This document shows positions 5,009-6,270 of a stretch of 6,270 nt of DNA, piece by piece. The translations under genes and the position numbers were made by a program. Source of the stretch: an uncultured Eubacteriales bacterium (GTDB taxonomy: Bacteria > Bacillota > Clostridia > Oscillospirales > Acutalibacteraceae). Position 1 is the first letter of the stretch; each line of letters begins with the position of its first letter. The DNA lies in NCBI GenBank assembly GCA_900319655.1, contig ONPH01000072.1, positions 1-6,270 on the forward strand. The letters run 5' to 3'. The notes under the pieces were generated by a model. The model saw nothing but the letters and a program-made list of their open reading frames with translations, had not been told where the DNA came from and did not search any database.

Positions 5009-5860
5009 ATGATTGATTTTTTGAATGTATCAAAAACATATCCAAACGGCACTCACGCGCTGAACGACGTAAGCCTGAGCATTGACAAGGGCGAGTTCGT
5101 GTTTATCGTAGGTGCGTCGGGCGCCGGTAAAAGTACGTTTTTGAAGCTGATTATGCACGAGGAAACACCAACCTCGGGCGAAATCATTATCAACGGCAAC
5201 AAGCTGTCTAAAATGAAAAGACGCGACGTGCCGTATCTGCGCCGCCATATGGGTATCGTTTTTCAGGACTTTAGACTGATTGAGAAAATGAACGTGTTTG
5301 ACAACGTTGCGTTCGCTATGCGCGCGGTGGGAGAGAACACCGCAACAATCAAAAAGAGAGTTCCCTACGTCCTCAGCCTTGTAGGTCTTAAGGACAAGAT
5401 GAAAAACAAGCCCAGCGAATTATCAGGCGGAGAGCAGCAGCGTGTAAGCCTTGCCAGAGCGCTTGTTAACAATCCCGAAATTATCGTTGCGGACGAGCCC
5501 ACGGGTAACGTTGACCCCGAGCTTTCGCACGAGATTATCGAGCTTCTTAACGAGATTAACGGAATGGGCACAACCGTGCTTGTCGTAACTCACGAGCACG
5601 AGCTTGTCCGCGAGTTCCACCAAAGGGTAATCACCATCGACCGCGGAAGGGTTGTGGGCGATACCAAGGGCGGAAGCGTTTCCGCGTCGGATGATGACGA
5701 CGATGACGACTATACCCTCGAGTACAGCGAGTATGAGGAGGATACTGACCTCACCGACGACGAAATCACCGATAACAATGACGGCGTGACTTACGACGAC
5801 GAGGACGACTACGGCGATTTGCCGCAGTACCCCGACAACGTTGTAATCGTGCCCGACTGA
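5009..5860 (+). CDS. ftsE: Cell-division ABC ATPase FtsE with acidic C-terminal extension
   Basis: FtsE is the cytoplasmic ATPase of the FtsEX complex, which transmits ATP hydrolysis across the membrane to activate peptidoglycan hydrolases. All ABC elements are present: Walker A GASGAGKST (35-43), Q-loop Gln86 in VFQDFRL, signature LSGGEQQR (138-145), Walker B IIVADEP (158-164), D-loop near GNVDPE (166-171) and switch His195. The ATPase core ends near residue 222, the normal family length. Residues 224-283 form an extra tail: seven consecutive Asp at 228-234, 26 Asp/Glu in the last 56 residues, six Tyr, and no Lys or Arg. AAGGTG at 4998-5003 lies 5 bases before the ATG. ftsX follows 18 bp later, confirming the assignment. 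The tail has no domain I recognise and is likely disordered. Confidence 0.95.
   Translation: MIDFLNVSKTYPNGTHALNDVSLSIDKGEFVFIVGASGAGKSTFLKLIMHEETPTSGEIIINGNKLSKMKRRDVPYLRRHMGIVFQDFRLIEKMNVFDNVAFAMRAVGENTATIKKRVPYVLSLVGLKDKMKNKPSELSGGEQQRVSLARALVNNPEIIVADEPTGNVDPELSHEIIELLNEINGMGTTVLVVTHEHELVREFHQRVITIDRGRVVGDTKGGSVSASDDDDDDDYTLEYSEYEEDTDLTDDEITDNNDGVTYDDEDDYGDLPQYPDNVVIVPD
5690..5710 (+). repeat. Seven GAY codons (Asp tract) at the start of the FtsE tail
   Basis: Seven in-frame GAT/GAC codons encode Asp228-234 of FtsE. Mixed use of both codons interrupts the trinucleotide repeat, which lowers slippage but still makes length change possible between strains. Confidence 0.7.
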
Positions 5861-5878
5861 CGAAAGGATATTTAGTAT

Positions 5879-6270
5879 ATGAAAGGCTTTGGCTATCTTG
5901 TAAAAGAGGGCTTCAAGAACGTATGGAGTAACCGTATTATGAGTATCGCGTCTGTATGCGTGCTCGTCAGCTGCCTTGTGCTCACAGGCGCGGCTGCGCT
6001 CTTTTCGCTAAACGTCTCCAAGCTTGTCGACGAGGTCGGAGAGAGCAATGAAACCATCGTTTATATTCAGCAGGGTTATTCCCAGCTTGAAGCCGTTTAT
6101 GTCGGAAAAGAGATTGAAAAGGTTGACAATGTTCAGTCAGCCGAGTTTTACTCAAAGGAAAAGGCGTTTGAGCAATACAGAAGTACTTTGGGCGACAGCC
6201 TTTTCGCGAGAATCGAGGACAGAAACCCCTTGCCCGATTCGTTTATCGTAGTTATGGACGACCTCTCAAA
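5879..6270 (+). CDS. ftsX: Cell-division permease-like protein FtsX (partial, 3' end outside window)
   Basis: The frame opens at an ATG 18 bp after the ftsE stop, with AAAGGA at 5863-5868 ten bases upstream, and stays open for 130 codons to the window edge. The start MKGFGYLVKEGFKNVWSNR is the typical FtsX cytoplasmic N-terminus, followed by a first transmembrane helix at about 21-45 (MSIASVCVLVSCLVLTGAAA). The residues after it belong to the extracellular domain, including VDNVQSAEFYSKEKAFEQY and NPLPDSFIV, both typical of FtsX. In the complex this loop contacts the hydrolase or its adaptor outside the membrane. Full-length FtsX is about 300 residues, so roughly half or more lies beyond the window. 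It is coupled in an operon with ftsE. Confidence 0.93.
   Translation, partial: MKGFGYLVKEGFKNVWSNRIMSIASVCVLVSCLVLTGAAALFSLNVSKLVDEVGESNETIVYIQQGYSQLEAVYVGKEIEKVDNVQSAEFYSKEKAFEQYRSTLGDSLFARIEDRNPLPDSFIVVMDDLS

Overview
The window looks like a chromosomal segment from a Gram-positive Clostridia-type bacterium, possibly of the Ruminococcaceae/Oscillospiraceae group. This rests on gene content and signals: a CdaR/PucR-like regulator next to ftsE-ftsX, an AGCS amino-acid symporter, GGAGG/AAAGGA-type ribosome binding sites, and moderate GC with AT-rich intergenic DNA. The assignment is an inference; no ribosomal RNA or other marker is present. I see no insertion sequence, CRISPR array, tRNA, rRNA or prophage gene.

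Layout. Positions 1-116 hold the end of an unrecognised plus-strand gene. It converges on a minus-strand gene set across one shared bidirectional hairpin terminator. The minus-strand set, read right to left from about 3442 to 183, is: an AGCS-family sodium:alanine/glycine symporter split by a one-base frameshift near 2744-2752; a calcineurin-like metallophosphoesterase; and a radical SAM/SPASM enzyme that starts one base after the phosphoesterase stop. Short spacing (50 bp, then 1 bp) suggests a single operon.

A 336-bp AT-rich divergent control region (3443-3778) separates the symporter from the plus-strand regulator. It contains a good sigma-A-type promoter for the regulator, two TATAAT boxes facing the symporter, an 18-bp imperfect palindrome, an 11-bp direct repeat with 18-bp period in the regulator leader, and a 15-codon candidate leader ORF with a strong Shine-Dalgarno sequence.

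On the plus strand follow the CdaR/PucR-like regulator (3779-4864), a strong hairpin terminator, then ftsE (5009-5860) and the start of ftsX (from 5879, running off the window). FtsE and FtsX form the membrane ABC complex that controls peptidoglycan hydrolases at division or elongation. This FtsE has a roughly 60-residue, very acidic, tyrosine-rich C-terminal tail with no lysine or arginine, beyond the normal ~225-residue ATPase. 

I do not see a clear, wholly new multi-gene system. The most unusual items are the FtsE acidic tail, the coupled phosphoesterase-radical SAM pair with no visible precursor peptide, the broken symporter, and the structured divergent control region.
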